From Ephydatia muelleri (taxonomy: Eukaryota > Porifera > Demospongiae > Spongillida > Spongillidae): a stretch of 64,000 bases of DNA. The first letter of the stretch is position 1. The number at the start of each line of letters is the position of its first letter. The position numbers and the translations under genes were made by a program. Below are positions 13,137 through 23,823 of the stretch, piece by piece. Where the stretch lies: positions 5,208,610-5,272,609 of the forward strand of contig JABACO010000022.1 in NCBI GenBank assembly GCA_013339895.1. The letters are read 5' to 3'. Below the pieces are notes generated by a model. The model had not been told where the DNA came from, did not search any database, and saw only the letters and a program-made list of their open reading frames with translations.

Positions 13137-15179
13137 TTATGACTGGATGCATCTGGTGAGGATGGCAGTGGCATTGGCTCTCACCAGATGTAAGTTTAGC
13201 CTGCTGTAAAGTTCAAATGTAACAGCTGACTTCAGTCTGCAGGTGTGAGTGGCAAGTCGTGAAGCCAGCTGGGAAAAGGCTTCCATGGCCTCCTTTCCCC
13301 ATGCTCCATAGATCTCTGCTACTAGGGGAACACACAACCATCCCAGCTCATTACACTTGGCATCATTGGTCATGTGCTTTCTTGTTTCAGTGGCTTGAGC
13401 AGCTGAACCTGCTGACACTCCCGCTTCCAATAAGGTGAGTGTATTAAGCGAAGAGGTCACAGATATGTCAAAGGCAGCTGTCTTGCCAGTAGCCCAGTTG
13501 GTTAGCAATAAGTCAGCAGGACGAGTGTGGCTATGGTCAGCAGTGAGGTCATTGCCAGCTTCCACCTGGACACCAAGGTGAGCCCAATGACATATTTCAG
13601 CCAGTACATCTCGCAGAGTGTTGTGACGTGTCACCACACCACCCCCATGCTTACAGGTGATGGCATGATGTCCAAGGGGGTCCAGGGCAATGCCAGGGCA
13701 CAGTGCACACTGGGATCCTTGAGATGTGTCTAGGCCAAGCCACCACTTTATAGCAATTTGATGCACAGGTGGATCAAGGTGTAGACCCAATCCTCGAGAT
13801 GGAACTACTGACAGCCAAGAAGAAGCATGGGCAGATGAAACAGAAAGCAATCGTGCTCTGTCAGCAGTGGATGAATTTTCTAACATCAAATTGAACATAT
13901 GGGTGTCCAACATGCTGGAAAGCTTATGTTGCTGTACTGAAGGAGCTGAGAGAATAGCGTCGATCTGCAGTGCCATATCTGGTGGAACATTTGGATTAAA
14001 ATATGCAACTGCAGAACAGAGATGATCGTTGGTCTTGGATCCAAACCCAGAAGAGCAAACAGAGGCTATATAAGCTGCTGGTGCATGATGGTGTAGGGAG
14101 CGAAGACTCAAACCTCCTTTACTAAGGCCCAACATGGACTGCTTCCAAGCAACATCTGAAGTATCAACCGCAGTACAGGAGGAGAAGCATCTGCGAACAT
14201 CCTGATCATACAGCTGGAGAGCTGCACGTGATAGCGAAGGGGGTGTGGTACGTGCAAGATGGACAAGTTGACAGAAGCCACCACACATACGGAGCAAGGT
14301 AAGGGCAACCTGGGGATCAATTAAGCCCACATCGTCAAGCCTGGAGAGCAGGCTTTGGGCTTCCAACCGCTTGTGAGCAATGTAGTGATGGCAAAACTCA
14401 GCATCTCCTATGGGAGAACCCATAGGAAAAGAAATGTCTAAGTTAGGAGTGTGAGACTTTTTGATGGCAGCCGGAAAGAGGTCCAGCGAAATGTGGCTAA
14501 ACATCTCACACTTATGGATGTTAACATGAAGGTCAAGTGGTGGACCTAGCTCTTGAAGCATGGCCAATATGTTGTACACAGAGGACCCTGGACCTGCCAG
14601 AGCACCGTCATCTAAGTACCAGGCATGATAATTGAGACTGCAATCACCTCTGCTTGAGATTTCTGACACAAGAATATTTAATACCAGAGAGAACAGCAAA
14701 GGACCTAGGGGGTCACCCTGCTGAACACCCTGCTCCGATGTAAGGCAACCCAAAGGATGCCAGAGAAATGGGTGCTGGCTGTAACACCAGCTAGCCCAAG
14801 GGAGCAACTCTGGAAAGTGCTTACCACACTCATTCAAGACTGCCTGGCGAGACACCATATTAAAGGCATTTTTAAGGTCCACCTTCAGGACAACAAAATC
14901 ATTCTCCAACCAATGTTGCTCAATGCAATCCCTTAATCCATGGATCATTTGTTCTGCCCCAAGGGGGCACGCAACACCAAACTGAAAAGGGTGGAAAAAT
15001 TGTTGAGCCCTTACCTTAACTGCAGCACAGAGGCATTTTCCAACCAACCGGCGTAGGGCTTCTCCCACAGCAATGGGCCGGACATCAAAAGGGCACCCAG
15101 GTTTGGATTTATTTAAAGCTGTAAGATTGCCTCCTGCCAAATAAGCAGTTATTTCAATTGGTGCCTTACCTGCGGCCAA
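13137..15179 (-). CDS. Family A non-LTR retrotransposon polyprotein: RT plus R2-type endonuclease (intact frame)
   Basis: An uninterrupted 680-codon frame; its first codon is TTG inside a longer open stretch beginning near 15197, so the native N-terminus is missing (5' truncation next to TAA repeats). RT motifs: DVRPIAVGEALRRL (32-45), motif A VDLKNAFN with Asp101, motif B GVQQGDPLGPLLF (151-163), motif C YLDD (188-191). C-terminal: knuckle C491-x2-C494...H504H505...C509, RHN 518-520, RPAD with Asp556 and FDISVTS with Asp571. The RHN, (R/K)PD and D spacing is that of the restriction-like endonuclease of R2-type elements. Known: these elements nick DNA with the RLE and copy RNA by target-primed reverse transcription. 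All catalytic residues seen are present; activity would still need the missing N-terminal DNA-binding part. Confidence 0.85.
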   Translation of the reverse strand: MAAGKAPIEITAYLAGGNLTALNKSKPGCPFDVRPIAVGEALRRLVGKCLCAAVKVRAQQFFHPFQFGVACPLGAEQMIHGLRDCIEQHWLENDFVVLKVDLKNAFNMVSRQAVLNECGKHFPELLPWASWCYSQHPFLWHPLGCLTSEQGVQQGDPLGPLLFSLVLNILVSEISSRGDCSLNYHAWYLDDGALAGPGSSVYNILAMLQELGPPLDLHVNIHKCEMFSHISLDLFPAAIKKSHTPNLDISFPMGSPIGDAEFCHHYIAHKRLEAQSLLSRLDDVGLIDPQVALTLLRMCGGFCQLVHLARTTPPSLSRAALQLYDQDVRRCFSSCTAVDTSDVAWKQSMLGLSKGGLSLRSLHHHAPAAYIASVCSSGFGSKTNDHLCSAVAYFNPNVPPDMALQIDAILSAPSVQQHKLSSMLDTHMFNLMLENSSTADRARLLSVSSAHASSWLSVVPSRGLGLHLDPPVHQIAIKWWLGLDTSQGSQCALCPGIALDPLGHHAITCKHGGGVVTRHNTLRDVLAEICHWAHLGVQVEAGNDLTADHSHTRPADLLLTNWATGKTAAFDISVTSSLNTLTLLEAGVSAGSAAQATETRKHMTNDAKCNELGWLCVPLVAEIYGAWGKEAMEAFSQLASRLATHTCRLKSAVTFELYSRLNLHLVRANATAILTRCIQS

Positions 15180-15285
15180 AAGATTGATTACTGCCCTTTA
15201 TTATTATTGTTACATTACAGAAATGTACTACAAGCAATATTAAATACAAACAAGCCTACAGTTCAACTAGAAGCAGAACTTCAAA

Positions 15286-17440
15286 TTACCCATGGACCAA
15301 CTCCCCATGATGGCCCTTGCCACAGACCTCACTAAAGACTTTTTGAGGCGACCATATTTCAGTGACTATTATTGGTTTGGGAATAGACTCGCTGATGGAA
15401 AGAAGAGATCCAAGGTGGGAGATGGGCCTCTTTCCCCCAGTTGCCATAAGTTTGTGGCTAGGGGGACACATGTCCACCCCAAGTCCACCTTTGGCATTGG
15501 CTGCATGCTTCCTAATTTCAGCTGCGTGGGCTGAAGTGCCCACATATACACTAGCCTCATTCAGGGTGACAGGGGGGGGTAAGGGGTGAGGTGAGACATC
15601 AAAGACAGCTGGCATGCCTCTGTCCCAACCCTGAACAAGGATGTCTGCAGGAGTTTATATGGTCTCTGGATAAACCATACCCCACTTCCACTTCACTGAA
15701 AGATGCATGAGCATGACAAGCAAGTATGTCACGCAAATAGTTGTGTCGTACAACCACATCCCCAACATGTCTGCAAGAGGCTGCATGCACGATAACCTAG
15801 AGAGTCAAGTACGATGTCAGGACAAAGAGGACATAGGGAGCAAGACAGCAAGGATTGGAAGATGTGACTGTCCAACCTCTTGGGCAGTGCCTTCTGTGGA
15901 GGAGGAAAAGCCAGAACAGCCTCAACTGTGATTAACTCATGCAAGGGGGCCTGGTTGTTAAAGCGGGGGACAGCCTGAAGCATGTAAATGTCATCGGGGC
16001 TACAAAGACCTGAAGAAGCCAAGGAGGAGATAAAGGCAGCACAAGAGTGAGGAGTAAGGGAGCGAAGGCATAGTCCACCAAAACTTGGACTGGGTGTGCT
16101 TGCTGCCAATTAAGACCAGAAACATCAACTGCCATGCAGGAAGTAAATATATTTAAGACAGTCTGCACAATGGCTAGGGGGTGTGGCTCTGGCTAGGTGT
16201 ACTAGTCTACAGTAACTTCTGCACATGCGAAGAAGTAAAAAGACCACATAGAGGTCAACTGCAGAGACACACAAGAGAAGGCCACATGGAGGTTAACTGC
16301 AGAGACATCCACAAGAGCTTTTAGAAGATCTTAGAAAATGCACACTTCTCTGCAATGTAACAAGAACAATGCACAAAGTCTCCAATTGGGACTCCTAGAA
16401 TTTTCAAGTTAGGGGGAGGGATGAATTCTCCATTGGTGAAAATAGTGAGTTTCTGCTTCTACTGAATAGTTCACACTTTGGAAGGTTAATGTGGGAGTCC
16501 CAAGTGTGGACCCAGCTCCTTGATGAGGTGCAACACAGCAGATCTATCCCCCTCAAGAACCTCATAATTGAGATACCAAGCATCTATATGGGAGGTGGAA
16601 GCATTTGTCATCTGCATCTATGGTGGTCGCCAGCTTATGGAAGACTAAGGCAAACAGCATTGGGCCCAGGGAGTCCCACTGCTGTACTCCCAACTCTGAA
16701 CTAATCTTATCCAAAGGGTTCCACAACGTAGTATGGGATCCATGGCACCAAGAGACCCATGGCAAAATCTCTGGGAAGAAAGTTGCACAATCATCCAAGA
16801 CTGCCTGCCTGGTTATCATGTTAAAAGCATTTGGCATATCTACCTTGAATGCTATGGAATCACCACTCAACCACTTGGCATTTCCTAAAGCTGTGTATGA
16901 TCATCTCTGCACCTGTTTACAGTAACCCCAAATTGAGAGGGTTTGAAAAATGAAGAGTATGTGTCCCTAAGAATGGCATAGATGCATTTCCCTGCCAGTC
17001 CATGGAGTGTTTCCCCAACAGCAATAGGTCTAACATCTGGTGCCGGAAAACTTTCCTTACCTTTATTAAAGTTGACACAACCTTAGGGACCTTTCCAGCA
17101 GCCAGAAGGTTCACAATACTCTTAAGGGAGGTACCAATGGGTGGGATAAAGCATTAAGCAGGTGTTGGACCGAAAGTCCTGAAGGACCAGCAAAATTGCC
17201 TTTAGGGAAGGACCTTAGAATGGGAAGGACATCAATGGCATGACTTAGTGTGACAGGTTCAGGTGCGATGTCTTGAACCACAGGAGGTGCACAGGATGGC
17301 TTTACCCGCCAAGGGAAACAGCAGAAATAATCACCTTTCTATAGCTGTTAGATGTGGAAGTATCTTCTGATGCATTGTGATTGTTTGCACAACTTTTGGC
17401 CATCACTCAAAGGGTAGCCAGGTCATTACTCAACCACAAG
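15286..17440 (-). pseudogene. Family A retroelement, long decayed copy
   Basis: Most of the element can be followed on the minus strand across many breaks: DVRPIAVGET...GKCIYAILRD (about 17050-16960), FKVDMPNAFNMITRQAVLDDC (16845-16790), GVQQWDSLGPMLF (16690-16660; motif B GD changed to WD), GGLCLRSLTPHSCAAFISSLASSG (16080-16010), CPLCPDIVLDSLGYRA with the knuckle histidines lost (15840-15800), and DLGWTCVPLA (15490-15460). An internal deletion joins the RLL region to the knuckle. It is most similar to the copy at 37773-40184 (IYML/IHMLQAV, QKALPKRLDSHIFQSLL). Confidence 0.75.
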
Positions 17441-18600
17441 TTGCAAAGGGACTCTATTGGCTTGTGTGATTGTGATTCCCTTTTTTCCTCAAAGAGGGAG
17501 CCCAAAGAAAAATATTATGCATGGCATCTTGCAAAGCATCATGCATGAATCATGCTAAATCTTGAATGATTTTCGTGATCTTGCAACGGCTGCATCTATC
17601 ATGCAAAATTACGGTTGACGCACAATAAATTACGGACTGGTACGAAAAACTCTTGCCAGACTCTTTTCCTTGGGAAGACACACTTTGGCTGCATGAACAG
17701 CTGCAACCATGCTCTTTCAGAATTTTTTAGAGAATTTCTCTTAAGGTTGATAAGAAAGCTCGTGATTGTCTGGGTTGGACCCTGTTTTGGAGATGGATAT
17801 CCTCCGGGTAAAGGAGGTAGCTGCTGACGAGATGACGATGGACGCTGTTGGATGGGTGAAGAATGCTGGGGGCGTTGCGACGATGTGGGTGGTGACTGCG
17901 GTCCGCGACACCAGAAGCGATGGCGTTATTGCCGGCAGCTGCTGTGAACGTACAGGAGACAAAGAAGTTATTATTATCAAAGCTGCTTTGCGTCAGTATA
18001 TTTTGAAAAAACCAGAGGGCTGAAAAAGGACAAACTAGAATGCATATCCTACTTTTTAGAGCACCGAGTCTTAACTTTGGCAGGGCAGAAAATTTTATAC
18101 ACTTCGAAGCTATCACAAGGAGACCGTCCAAGTACCATCAAAGGGGCTTTCCCTAACTCACATGTACATTTAAATAGATGCATTTTAGATTGTTTACAGA
18201 AATGATTATTGCACCTTACCTTAATTGGCAAATATATCCGAAAACGTGGCCTATTGACCCCTTCTCTTCCTATAAAAACAAATGTACATTTGCACTCCAT
18301 AAACAGAGGGGGCGTGATGGCCAGACACGCGACACAATACGCCCCCTAGATTCTGTGATAAGCGAGGTTGCTTCTAGCTCACGACTGCTGGCATCCCAGG
18401 CAAGTTACCATATATATTGGCAGCGCAAAAGGATAGTCATTGTTAGTAATAGTTAGGCAGACAATTTTATTCAGCAGAGTTTATTACTCAAGGTAGTGAG
18501 GAAGCTCCATCCAAACATGCGTCTAGGCTTTGTACTACTATGTCTGTAGTAGAGCCTATCTGTATGGGTTGAATGTTCGACCCTTGAGCACATACAGTGT
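17441..18600. other. Intergenic; possible orphan exon on the minus strand
   Basis: A minus-strand stretch at about 17750-17960 reads as a Pro/Ser/Gln-rich segment in one frame and follows a plausible acceptor, but the three frames are equally open and no partner exon is seen. I do not call a gene. Confidence 0.25.
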
Positions 18601-18611
18601 CCAAACGCACC

Positions 18612-18731
18612 TGGTCCTGTATGATCAAGGTCGCTGTACGTAGGCAAGAGGCGCCATATATGCATGGTCCTTGGTCCTGTATGATCAAGGTCGCTGTACG
18701 TAGGCAAGAGGCGCCATATATGCATGGTCCT
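18612..18731. repeat. Tandem duplication, 2 x 60 bp
   Basis: Two identical head-to-tail copies of a 60-bp unit beginning TGGTCCTGTATGATCAAGG and ending GCATGGTCCT. The identity implies a very recent duplication. Confidence 0.9.
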
Positions 18732-19129
18732 TCTCCCACACACCGAACAAGATCACGCGAGTGTGCTACCGCACGCTCGCATATCTGCATAATTAAACTT
18801 TGACATGTGAACCGAACTACTTGATCTAGCTACAGTTTTATGTGTTATACATGTTCAAATAGCCATGTAAGTACCATGAATGTATGTCCCATTTTCACAG
18901 TGTAATAACCATCCCATCTCATTTCTAGTTTAATTATTACCCCTCGTTAAGAAGTAATGCTTTTCTCTGTTCATCCTAATTTATACCTGACATCGGGTGA
19001 AAACTATCAACAGTAAGACAAGTGTTTCAAGATTTTCAAGTTACACATACAATTGAATCCTGTACAATTTCTTTGGTATACATGTTAACAATAGGTCTGT
19101 TCTTTCTTTTTTCAGTTGTATCCGCTACA

Positions 19130-22100
19130 ATGAAAAACATATCAAAAACAGCTTTCTTTTTTGCATCCATCATGATGCTGTTCTCGATACCCATCAGCAA
19201 TGGTTTGTGCACTTCCAACTGTAGTGCATGTGCATTGGAATACAGTCCTCCATTTACTGTGGTCTACAATGTCTCAAAAGCAAGGCCAGATTTACGTGGA
19301 CAAACATTTACAATTCAATCGTCTGATTCATCAGTCATTTCAAACAGCGTCAGCAAGTATTTTATTATTCAGGGAGGTATTCTGAGAATAAATAATGCTA
19401 CAAATTTTAGTCGAAACGATATTGCATTAAATGTATTCGGAAATACTATCCTGCCAGTAACCTATCAATTTACAGTACTTGCTGCCTTTCCAACCGTCTA
19501 TAGTATATTGGTATGTGTCCAAGGCCAGGATAATAGCGCACCAACATTTCCTAGAAGTGAAGTACTGATCCCTGTGCTAGAAGGTACATTTCTATCGTGG
19601 CCTATGGATTTGGCTGCTGATAATGATGAAGGTGAAAATAGTACACAAAACTACTCCATCTTGAGCAATGATCCATCTGTGAACTCTGATCTATATTTGG
19701 ATATAGCTAGAAATAGGGACAACAAAATAACCAGCATTCTACTCATCTCCACTGTGTCCCTTGATCCTGGAAGAAAAGCATCCTACAATTTTACAATGGT
19801 TGCACAAGAAGGAAGACCAAACACAACCAAAGGGTATCAAAAGGTCTATGTAATTGTGCAATACCTGTGCAACAGTGTGCCAATATTTGAGATGTCCACC
19901 TATCAAATCTCCCTTCCATTGAGTACTGCAATCAATGTAAGTGTCGTTATGATCAAAGCCTTGCACATCAGCAGTCAAACTACAGCTCCTATATATTATT
20001 CTATAGCAAGTGCATGTGCAATAGGTCAGTCCATACGATGCAGCAGTTCCTCTGTTACTACCAATTTTGGACCTTTCGCACTTGACAGTAGGAGTGGAAA
20101 TCTTACTCTAACCTCAGCTTTAGACTACAATCAAGCGCATCAATTTAACATCACATTAGTTGCTACAGACGCATGTAATCTTGTTGGGAGTGCACTAGTA
20201 TTGGTGCAGATCACTTTAATTCCCCCAAGCATTCAGGTCATTGTCAGCAATAATGGGATGTTTCGAGAGGATTACTCTTTGACATCAGATGTGGCTACTG
20301 TGATTGTTAGTAATCCTGACCATCTAAATGTCAGCGTAATTGTTCTGGACAATGCCACTGGGTTGATGTCAGACACATTTTATCTTGTGGGCCTTGGCTC
20401 TTCATACCGCCTGAGATTGCTGCACACATTGGACAGCAAGGTTAAGAGCAGTTATTATATTACCATCCAGGCTTCAGATCCAGCTAACAATGTTGTGTAT
20501 TTCACATTCAATGTCACTATTGTTGGCATCAATCATCCTCCAATTTTCGAAAACAAAACTGTCTTCATCAACATTCCTTATAATACCGGAAATGGTATGA
20601 GGCTATTGCATGTTCATGCATCAGACATTGATTTTGGAGGCAATGGTGCAGTAACCTATGAGCTACCTCCTCCAAATGCAACATTTCCATATCAGAATTT
20701 CTTCACAGTAAATTATACCAATGGAGACATACTCATAACAGGAATACTGGATAAGACTGTTGCTGAGAGCTTTCCCTTGCTCATAATGGCTAGGGACAAC
20801 CCAACTGGTGGAGAATCATACTTGTGCGATTTCATGATAGTCAACGTCTCATTAATCAATATTGATCTGAGCAAAGCATCATTTCAACTTCAATCCTCAA
20901 AAATTCGCATCAGTGATAGTTTTAGTAGAGAAACAATGATAGTGTCTCGAACTGTACCTTTACATTCAATTTCTAATACTGAAATACTTCCAGCTTTATC
21001 AACTCAGGCTATCTTGCCAGTTTATTCAACCCAGACGGATCAGGCAAATCCTTCAATTCAACTTCCTGTTACAATTATTATAATCGTCGCCACATTAGCA
21101 GCTGTGATTATTCTTATACTTTGTATGGCTGTGTTCATCGTAGCTTTTTGCTTTCATCATACGAAACAGAAATGCAAGGTTACCATTGCAATCAATCCGT
21201 GTGATCAATTGGAACTTCAGCATGCACACTATGAACCGTCCAACGCTGATATACACTGCAATGACATAATATTTGTTTCCTCTACCCAAGAAAAGAATGG
21301 ACTACAGCACTCTCCTGTCAAGCAGGGGGAAGGTGCTCCCCCTGCAGATAAAGTCAGAGCCATTCAGAGTACATCAGACCTTGCCAGCACCATTAGCACA
21401 GATATGATTGCAGACAGTGAAAGCACAGGCCCATACTCCAAGGTACAGCTTATGGCCATATACACAGCTAATGCCCAGCTATTGAACAATATGGGATCCC
21501 AAAACAGCATGCACATGTTTGGATCTGAAGGCGGCATTGAGGTGGATGAAGTTGATATGAACAACTTATCTTTTGATGAAGATGAAGATGCAGATTCAGT
21601 TCAAATGAATGATGCCATAATCTCCTCTGTCACAAACAGTAATGCCAATGTACCTACTAATGACATGACTTACAAATATAGAACAGTCCTTCATCCTGTC
21701 GTTCATCCAGTTATAAATAAGCAATTGTATTTGGCAACATCATCTGACACTATGGATGGAGCATATAACATGATGGCATATCAACATGCCTCTCAACAGT
21801 TACTTCCAAGACGGCATGAGCATTGGGAGCAACAATGCTGTACACACGATTACGAGTACTCCAGTGATACCAGACTAAACATAGAGCAGAAACATATGAA
21901 ACGTTCCAGATGTGGATTGACAAGCATGGCAAATCACCATGACAACCAACAAAACAGGAAATATTCCACTCCTGCCTGCAAGACGATACCTGGCATTATC
22001 CAGCCACACCCACCTGTTTCATTTTCTTCTCCCGATCATCCTTATTCATCAGGGTTTTTCTGTACAACTAGATTCCCTACTACCGCTATCAGCTCACATG

Positions 22101-22243
22101 GCTATGCTCGCTCTGCTACTCCCCATTCTGCAAATGAAACTGATAACAGTACCTTGAGTAGTATACAGACAAATCGGGCTCCTGAGCATTATTATTCCAA
22201 TTTCTCACTTGGAAGCACCAGCTTAAGCCAACCTGTTCCGTAA
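19130..22243 (+). CDS. Cadherin-like single-pass receptor, paralogue 1
   Basis: I place the start at 19130 (MKNISKTAFFFASIMMLFSI), which gives a signal peptide; a TTTTTTCAG acceptor at 19115 shows a 5' UTR intron just upstream, so the frame upstream of it is not coding. The protein is 1037 residues in one exon. The ectodomain has degenerate cadherin repeats: GQDNSAPTFPRSEV, FALDSRSGNLTLTSALDYNQ followed by LVATDAC, GINHPPIF, LLHVHASDIDFGGNGAVTYE, LLIMARDNP. Many N-glycosylation sequons are present. One membrane helix is at about 645-675 (LPVTIIIIVATLAAVIILIL). The tail of about 360 residues has STSDLAST, AIYTANAQLL, HMFGSEGG followed by an acidic stretch, and ends SNFSLGSTSLSQPVP. Role by family: calcium-dependent adhesion or recognition at the cell surface. 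Ectodomain near-identical to the gene at 26952-30176. Confidence 0.8.
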   Translation: MKNISKTAFFFASIMMLFSIPISNGLCTSNCSACALEYSPPFTVVYNVSKARPDLRGQTFTIQSSDSSVISNSVSKYFIIQGGILRINNATNFSRNDIALNVFGNTILPVTYQFTVLAAFPTVYSILVCVQGQDNSAPTFPRSEVLIPVLEGTFLSWPMDLAADNDEGENSTQNYSILSNDPSVNSDLYLDIARNRDNKITSILLISTVSLDPGRKASYNFTMVAQEGRPNTTKGYQKVYVIVQYLCNSVPIFEMSTYQISLPLSTAINVSVVMIKALHISSQTTAPIYYSIASACAIGQSIRCSSSSVTTNFGPFALDSRSGNLTLTSALDYNQAHQFNITLVATDACNLVGSALVLVQITLIPPSIQVIVSNNGMFREDYSLTSDVATVIVSNPDHLNVSVIVLDNATGLMSDTFYLVGLGSSYRLRLLHTLDSKVKSSYYITIQASDPANNVVYFTFNVTIVGINHPPIFENKTVFINIPYNTGNGMRLLHVHASDIDFGGNGAVTYELPPPNATFPYQNFFTVNYTNGDILITGILDKTVAESFPLLIMARDNPTGGESYLCDFMIVNVSLINIDLSKASFQLQSSKIRISDSFSRETMIVSRTVPLHSISNTEILPALSTQAILPVYSTQTDQANPSIQLPVTIIIIVATLAAVIILILCMAVFIVAFCFHHTKQKCKVTIAINPCDQLELQHAHYEPSNADIHCNDIIFVSSTQEKNGLQHSPVKQGEGAPPADKVRAIQSTSDLASTISTDMIADSESTGPYSKVQLMAIYTANAQLLNNMGSQNSMHMFGSEGGIEVDEVDMNNLSFDEDEDADSVQMNDAIISSVTNSNANVPTNDMTYKYRTVLHPVVHPVINKQLYLATSSDTMDGAYNMMAYQHASQQLLPRRHEHWEQQCCTHDYEYSSDTRLNIEQKHMKRSRCGLTSMANHHDNQQNRKYSTPACKTIPGIIQPHPPVSFSSPDHPYSSGFFCTTRFPTTAISSHGYARSATPHSANETDNSTLSSIQTNRAPEHYYSNFSLGSTSLSQPVP
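19176..20547 (+). repeat. Inverted repeat arm 1 (converted cadherin ectodomain tract)
   Basis: Nearly identical to the reverse complement of 28757-30125, including third codon positions; identity falls sharply at both ends (signal peptide side and after GINHPPIF). Confidence 0.85.
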
Positions 22244-22550
22244 CACACTAACCAACAAACTTGTACTTAATATAGTAACATGTACGTGTACCTGCATATA
22301 AATAATATTGACAGTTGTCTGTATTTAAATGTGTTCATAACGTATCATTGTCTTTACTTACATGCTTCTCCAAAGACCATGCACTAACGATTATATATGT
22401 GCAGCTTTTATACGAATTATCAGTTATGAAACTTTCGCGGGCGAAGCGGTAATAGAGCCGCGTCGTGGGCTTTCAAATTGCGAGAAAACATTCAAGTCCA
22501 TTAAGAATCTTAGTTGGCAAGAGAGAGGGATGCAAGCCTCCAGTTGCCAG

Positions 22551-22769
22551 TATAAGGAAGTTCAGCGTTTAGCTCTTTTAAATAGTGATCTTGACTAGAA
22601 TGAGGCCTGCTTCTGACTTGAGCTAAAAAAAAGATGATTCCACCCGGGATCGAACCGGGGACCTTGAGTGGGTTAGACTCACGTGATAACCGCTATAAGG
22701 AAGTTCAGCGTTTAGCTCTTTTAAATAGTGATCTTGACTAGAATGAGGCCTGCTTCTGACTTGAGCTAC
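22551..22769. repeat. Tandem duplication of about 143 bp including tRNA sequence
   Basis: TATAAGGAAGTTCAGCG begins at 22551 and again at 22694, and the following ~70 bp are the same. The duplicated unit carries part of the tRNA-Val gene, producing the truncated copy. Confidence 0.85.
22635..22694 (-). pseudogene. Truncated tRNA-Val
   Basis: Retains the discriminator, 3' acceptor strand, T arm, variable loop, anticodon stem and most of the D arm, but the 5' acceptor strand is replaced by repeat sequence, so the acceptor stem cannot form. Anticodon loop CTAACCC differs from the intact copy at position 37. Confidence 0.85.
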
Positions 22770-22794
22770 TCAGGAGGGGGAAAAAAAAAAAAGA

Positions 22795-22867
22795 TGATTC
22801 CACCCGGGATCGAACCGGGGACCTTGAGTGTGTTAGACTCACGTGATAACCGCTACACCATGGAATC
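22795..22867 (-). tRNA. trnV-AAC: tRNA-Val (anticodon AAC)
   Basis: A complete 73-nt cloverleaf on the minus strand: acceptor stem GATTCCA/TGGAATC, D arm GTG-CAC, anticodon stem TGAGT/ACTCA around loop CTAACAC (anticodon AAC), T arm CCCGG TTCGATC CCGGG, discriminator A. Internal A and B boxes (TGGTGTAGCGG, GGTTCGATCC) are present. A run of 12 T follows within 5 nt as pol III terminator. No intron. Confidence 0.93.
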
Positions 22868-23823
22868 AGCTGATAAACGTCTTCTTGATACAACGGGTTT
22901 GAGTTATCTATGTGGTTAGCTTCAATATCCAGGAGGCACGGCCATTGAAAAATCGGCACTAGGCACGCGCCCACTATGAATTTTAAGTACCTAGCAACGC
23001 GAGTTCATTAATTCCGCCTGGCGGTGCTCTGTCGCGAAGCCATCGGTAATTCCTCATAAGATGTAGGTATTACATGCTAGTTAAGGTGTAGCTGCATAGA
23101 AAGGTACCAAGCTTTCCAGGTTTCATCATTGAGAACTGCTGTTATACGGTCTAGAATACGTGATATCTCTAAGTCTTGGGATGCGGTTTGAACTATTTCA
23201 GTTTTCCGCGAGTCCCACTTATGAGATATGAGGAGGTACGATGTTGCTTTTTAATTTTTTTTACGTTACTACACGAGTCCGCTGATACTCTTTTAATACT
23301 TTGAATATGCACGCAAGAATTGAGATTGAGATTTTGGTCACATATTTATTTCTTTTCTTAGGGATGGCAATGCAGGTGTTTCATACGAGGTGATATGCTA
23401 AGATAGTGAGCTTGCAATGTGGTTTTCATCTTTGCTACAAGGTCTTGTCTTAAATATGCACTCAGCACCCTCCAGTGAATACTTTCTCATATTCCAAAAC
23501 CTGTAGGGACACAACCATGCCTGTTTTGCCTGATAACACTGGGCCAGCTATTGATAGTAGGGGTTCTTGTGTACCCCATTCCTTGGATTCCACTGTACTA
23601 GATCACAGAAGTTTCATGGAACGATTTGAAAAGAGCAAAGCGGGTACTGTTCTCAAGTGGGCTTATGTATTCACATACTACTTGCATCAGAGAGTCCATA
23701 CATCTTACCGGCTAAGAAACTCAAGGTCACCAGTAAGATACAGTTTCAGAGTGTAGGTCCCTTGAATAAAATTAATATTCTCTTCAGCTCTCTTCAGTCG
23801 CATTAAGCATCCAGTGCACCACC
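22868..23823. other. Intergenic, nothing recognised
   Basis: A plus-strand frame at 23475-23756 has no recognisable domain and no strong coding character. Confidence 0.35.

Noticed and set aside
17727-18131. Possible exon with Pro/Ser/Gln-rich coding on the minus strand
   Set aside because: All three frames are similarly open and there is no partner exon or recognisable domain.
23475-23756. 93-residue plus-strand frame
   Set aside because: No signal peptide, domain, splice context or compositional support.
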